The notes below the pieces were generated by a model that worked only from the letters and a program-made list of their open reading frames with translations, had not been told where the DNA came from and did not search any database. The position numbers and the translations under genes are program-made. Below are positions 61,745 to 64,000 of a DNA stretch of 64,000 nt, in pieces (position 1 is the stretch's first letter; the number at the start of each line of letters is the position of its first letter). The stretch is from Sandaracinus sp964481145 (GTDB lineage Bacteria; Myxococcota_A; Polyangia; Polyangiales; Sandaracinaceae), in assembly GCA_964481145.1 (NCBI GenBank), contig CAYZTA010000033.1:1-64000 (forward strand), given 5' to 3'.

Positions 61745-62038
61745 TCAAACCTCGCACAAGATTCGCGACATCGCAGGGTCATTGCGTTTGAAACCAGGTC
61801 GTGGTGCTTGCGATTGTTCTGCGGAAATGGCGGCGTTTCGCACTTTTTTCAAATACATCAACTTCCAACCCGTGGGCTGCTGGCTCGAGCTTCCGCCTCT
61901 GATCTGCCAAACCCGCATGATGCCTTCGTTCTCGTGATAACCAACGACATGAACTTCTAGACTGCGCACATGCCCCTCGTAGTTCGCCTCGAGAACTCGA
62001 CCCGAACGCAATGCTTCGCACGCCAGTTCAATGTCCAT
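61745..62038 (-). CDS. Small WYL-like domain protein
   Basis: A 97-residue protein from ATG 62038 (MDIELACEALRSGRVLEANY). The pattern RVLEANYEGHVRSLEVHVVG, then MRVWQIRGGSS and GWKLMYLKKV, resembles the small stand-alone WYL-like (SH3-like) proteins that end near a basic segment. The fold call is tentative and its role is unknown. An upstream Met at 62065 would add nine residues. Confidence 0.55.
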   Translation of the reverse strand: MDIELACEALRSGRVLEANYEGHVRSLEVHVVGYHENEGIMRVWQIRGGSSSQQPTGWKLMYLKKVRNAAISAEQSQAPRPGFKRNDPAMSRILCEV

Positions 62039-62147
62039 GAATCTTCCTCCGCCTGAACATGGCACAATTCGGCACTGAGCCCGTACGCCAAATCCCCATC
62101 GAATTCATCAAATACATGTGGCTTGGTACTTGCTCTATGCTTCTCAC

Positions 62148-64000
62148 ATGAGCTTCGCGAAAACCGGAATGAGAACACGTGTCGCACTCTGGACCCTTCT
62201 GACGCTGACCGCATGCGGCGTTGGGGGCACGAACAATCATCATGGCTACGAGGCGACCGACTTCGAGTCGGCGGGATGGGCGGGCACCTCTTCGGGTCCA
62301 GGTGCGACCGTCGATGCGGGCGCCGCTGCACCCAACGAAGACAGTGACCGCGGCGCTGAACGCACCGTCGAGGAAGCCGACCTCTACCGCATCGTCGGCA
62401 ACCGCCTCTACGTGCTCAACTCCTATCGAGGACTCTTCGTCTTCGACGTGTCGGATCCTGATCACCCACGCGAGCTCGGTCGCATGCCGCTCGTCGGTCA
62501 TCCTATCGATATGTATGTCCGCGGCGATCGCGCCTACGCGATCCTCAGCGAGTACTTCACCTATTGGTACGACGAAGCGGCCTTCGAAGAGGCGGGCCTC
62601 GAGCCCTATTTCGGTAGTCGCATCGTCGCGATCGACCTCTCCAATCCTCAAAAGCCCGAGGAGCTCGGCGATGTGTTGCTCGATGGATATGTCGCCGACA
62701 CCCGGCTCGTCGGCGATGTGATCTATGCGGTCGCAAATCGTTACGCGTGGTGGGGCAGTTGGGGTGTGCGCGAGAGCGAGACACGTGACCTCACGGTGCT
62801 CACCTCGATCGACCTCAGCGATCCCTCCTCGATCCATGAGGTGCAACAGCTCTCGCTCGACGGCAATGGTTGGTTCGTGCATGCGACCTCGGACGCGTTC
62901 GTCGTCGCAGGCACCGTGTACGAAGAAACAGACTGGGTTGCGCACACCGAGGTCCGCTACATCGACATCTCGGATCCCAGAGGCGCGCTCGCGGCGCGCG
63001 GCCAGGTGCAGCTCAGCGGCGCGCTGCGCGACGACACTGCCATCCACGTGTACGAGAACCAGCTGCGTGTGTTGACCCGCGAGTCGGATGGCATCACCAC
63101 GCGCGTGCGCATCCTCGACACGTCCGTACCCGATGCGCTGCCCTTGATGGGCGAGCTCAGCTACGAATATGCGGGCTCGGTCTTCGGCACGACCTTCACC
63201 CACGATCGTCTCTACATGATTCACTACATGACGGTCGATCCTCTCGAAGTCGTCGACCTCAGCGACCCCACGAACCCGCACATCACTGGCATCCTCGAGA
63301 TGCCCGGCTGGGTCGAGCGCATCGCGGTCGATGGTGATCGCTTGATCGGCCTGGGCGTCGACGACTCGGACGGCGCACGACGCACCTCGCTCACCATGTT
63401 CGACGTGTCCGATCCCGCCGCGCCGCAGCTCGTCGCGAGAGAGAACGTCGATGCCGGCTGGTCATGGTCGAGCGCGACGTGGGAACGCAAGGCGTGGACC
63501 GTCGCGTGGGACGAAGGTCTCGTGCTCTTCCCGTGGTCGGGCTATGAGTCGAGCGGTGATTGGCGCGACTACCGCAATGCCCTCTCGATCGTCGAGATCG
63601 GCGAAAACACATTGACGACACGCGGCACCGCCCTCGCTCCGGCGCCTGTCGAGCGCGGGTTCCTTCACGAAGGGCGCGTGTACGCGCTCTCGCAGGCCGC
63701 ACTCCAGGTCATCGACGTGCGCGACCGAACGCAGCCCGTCGTGGGTGAGACAGTGGAGCTCGTGCGCAGCGTGACGGACTACGTGCGCACCGATCGCGCG
63801 GGCCTCGAGCTGATCGCGCCCGGCCTCTCATGGGGCTATTACGGCAGCGAACAATACGCAAGCCTGCGCGTCTCACCGCTCGATGCACCCGACGGCCACG
63901 ACGAGCTCGCGCGCATCGCGCTGCCACGCGACGCCGATCGTCTGCACACGCACGGCAATCTCGCGCTCGCGATCTCAACACAGACCTACTACTACGGCTA
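62148..64000 (+). CDS. Secreted beta-propeller lipoprotein, truncated by the window edge
   Basis: The frame starts at ATG 62148 and stays open to the end of the window, so only the first 617 residues are seen. A lipoprotein signal ends in LTLTAC near residue 23. The mature part repeats LVIVD-like and Beta_propel units: YRIVGNRLYVLNSYRGLFVF, then DVSDPDHPRELGRMPL; LEVVDLSDPTNPHITGILEM; MFDVSDPAAPQLVAREN. This matches secreted Beta_propel-domain proteins of unknown role. A 417-codon frame on the other strand (62028-63281) is antisense and rejected. Confidence 0.85.
   Translation, partial: MSFAKTGMRTRVALWTLLTLTACGVGGTNNHHGYEATDFESAGWAGTSSGPGATVDAGAAAPNEDSDRGAERTVEEADLYRIVGNRLYVLNSYRGLFVFDVSDPDHPRELGRMPLVGHPIDMYVRGDRAYAILSEYFTYWYDEAAFEEAGLEPYFGSRIVAIDLSNPQKPEELGDVLLDGYVADTRLVGDVIYAVANRYAWWGSWGVRESETRDLTVLTSIDLSDPSSIHEVQQLSLDGNGWFVHATSDAFVVAGTVYEETDWVAHTEVRYIDISDPRGALAARGQVQLSGALRDDTAIHVYENQLRVLTRESDGITTRVRILDTSVPDALPLMGELSYEYAGSVFGTTFTHDRLYMIHYMTVDPLEVVDLSDPTNPHITGILEMPGWVERIAVDGDRLIGLGVDDSDGARRTSLTMFDVSDPAAPQLVARENVDAGWSWSSATWERKAWTVAWDEGLVLFPWSGYESSGDWRDYRNALSIVEIGENTLTTRGTALAPAPVERGFLHEGRVYALSQAALQVIDVRDRTQPVVGETVELVRSVTDYVRTDRAGLELIAPGLSWGYYGSEQYASLRVSPLDAPDGHDELARIALPRDADRLHTHGNLALAISTQTYYYG

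Noticed and set aside
62028..63281. 417-codon open frame on the minus strand
   Set aside because: It is antisense to a frame on the plus strand that has a lipoprotein signal and repeated propeller motifs and runs off the edge; the minus frame shows no domain-like pattern.

Overview
The window looks like a chromosomal segment of a myxobacterium (Myxococcota), most likely a Polyangiales/Sandaracinaceae-type lineage. This is inferred from gene content: a MYXO-CTERM-like sorting tail, MopE-type and DUF4215-type Cys-rich repeats, zinc-ribbon/GYF/AgmX proteins, many ECF sigma factors and Ser/Thr kinases, and numerous secreted lipoproteins. No rRNA, tRNA, CRISPR array or intact insertion sequence was seen. 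Most of the DNA is coding.

Layout. 1-210: relic of an IS66-type transposase. 210-3777 (minus): three-gene operon of a VAO/4-cresol-dehydrogenase-like flavin oxidase, a SAM methyltransferase and a FeeM-like N-acyl amino acid synthase. 3920-8130 (minus): Kelch/MopE lipoprotein, a TPR-bearing anti-sigma candidate, an ECF sigma factor without a normal start codon, and a secreted protein. 8214-8693: Uma2 pseudogene. 8766-11808: biotin carrier protein, flavodoxin, small lipoprotein and an MshEN-REC-TPR regulator. 11926-14773: GltJ/AgmX-type envelope protein convergent with lipoprotein ApbE. 14812-17837: DUF4159 protein plus a membrane VWA/GATase-like protein. 18898-21887: radA-lgt-moaB, flanked by a membrane protein and a seven-repeat PLL-like beta-propeller lectin. 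23107-27845: ECF sigma factor translationally coupled to a 1386-residue FecR-VIT-VWA-TPR protein. 27895-34770: a PknK-type kinase-ATPase, a MYXO-CTERM protein and a kinase-PilZ fusion. 34818-36404: AAA ATPase with a PD-(D/E)XK-like tail.

36503-45381 (minus) is a long co-directional run. It starts with pdhA-pdhB-pdhC, continues with a lipoprotein and an AgmX-domain protein, and then holds two hot-dog dehydratases, a FabG-like ketoreductase, a 2TM protein and a flavin-dependent halogenase-like enzyme. The last genes resemble the ApeI/ApeP/ApeQ and halogenase portion of aryl-polyene (xanthomonadin-like) pigment clusters, without a ketosynthase or ACP here.

45491-56159 (minus) is a striking three-gene unit: an outer-membrane barrel-like protein and two paralogous giant (about 1,500-residue) lipoproteins carrying complete metzincin zinc-protease motifs, ended by a hairpin terminator and preceded by a pair of operator-like palindromes. 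56520-59215 is an inactive/active M16 peptidase pair, divergent from gltX and a CPBP-family membrane protease. A small WYL-like protein and a beta-propeller lipoprotein that runs off the right edge finish the window.

The best candidates for undescribed systems are the giant metzincin pair with its barrel protein, the N-acyl amino acid operon, the halogenase-linked polyene module, and the sigma/FecR-VIT-VWA signalling unit. All functions are read from motifs by eye; no database search was run.
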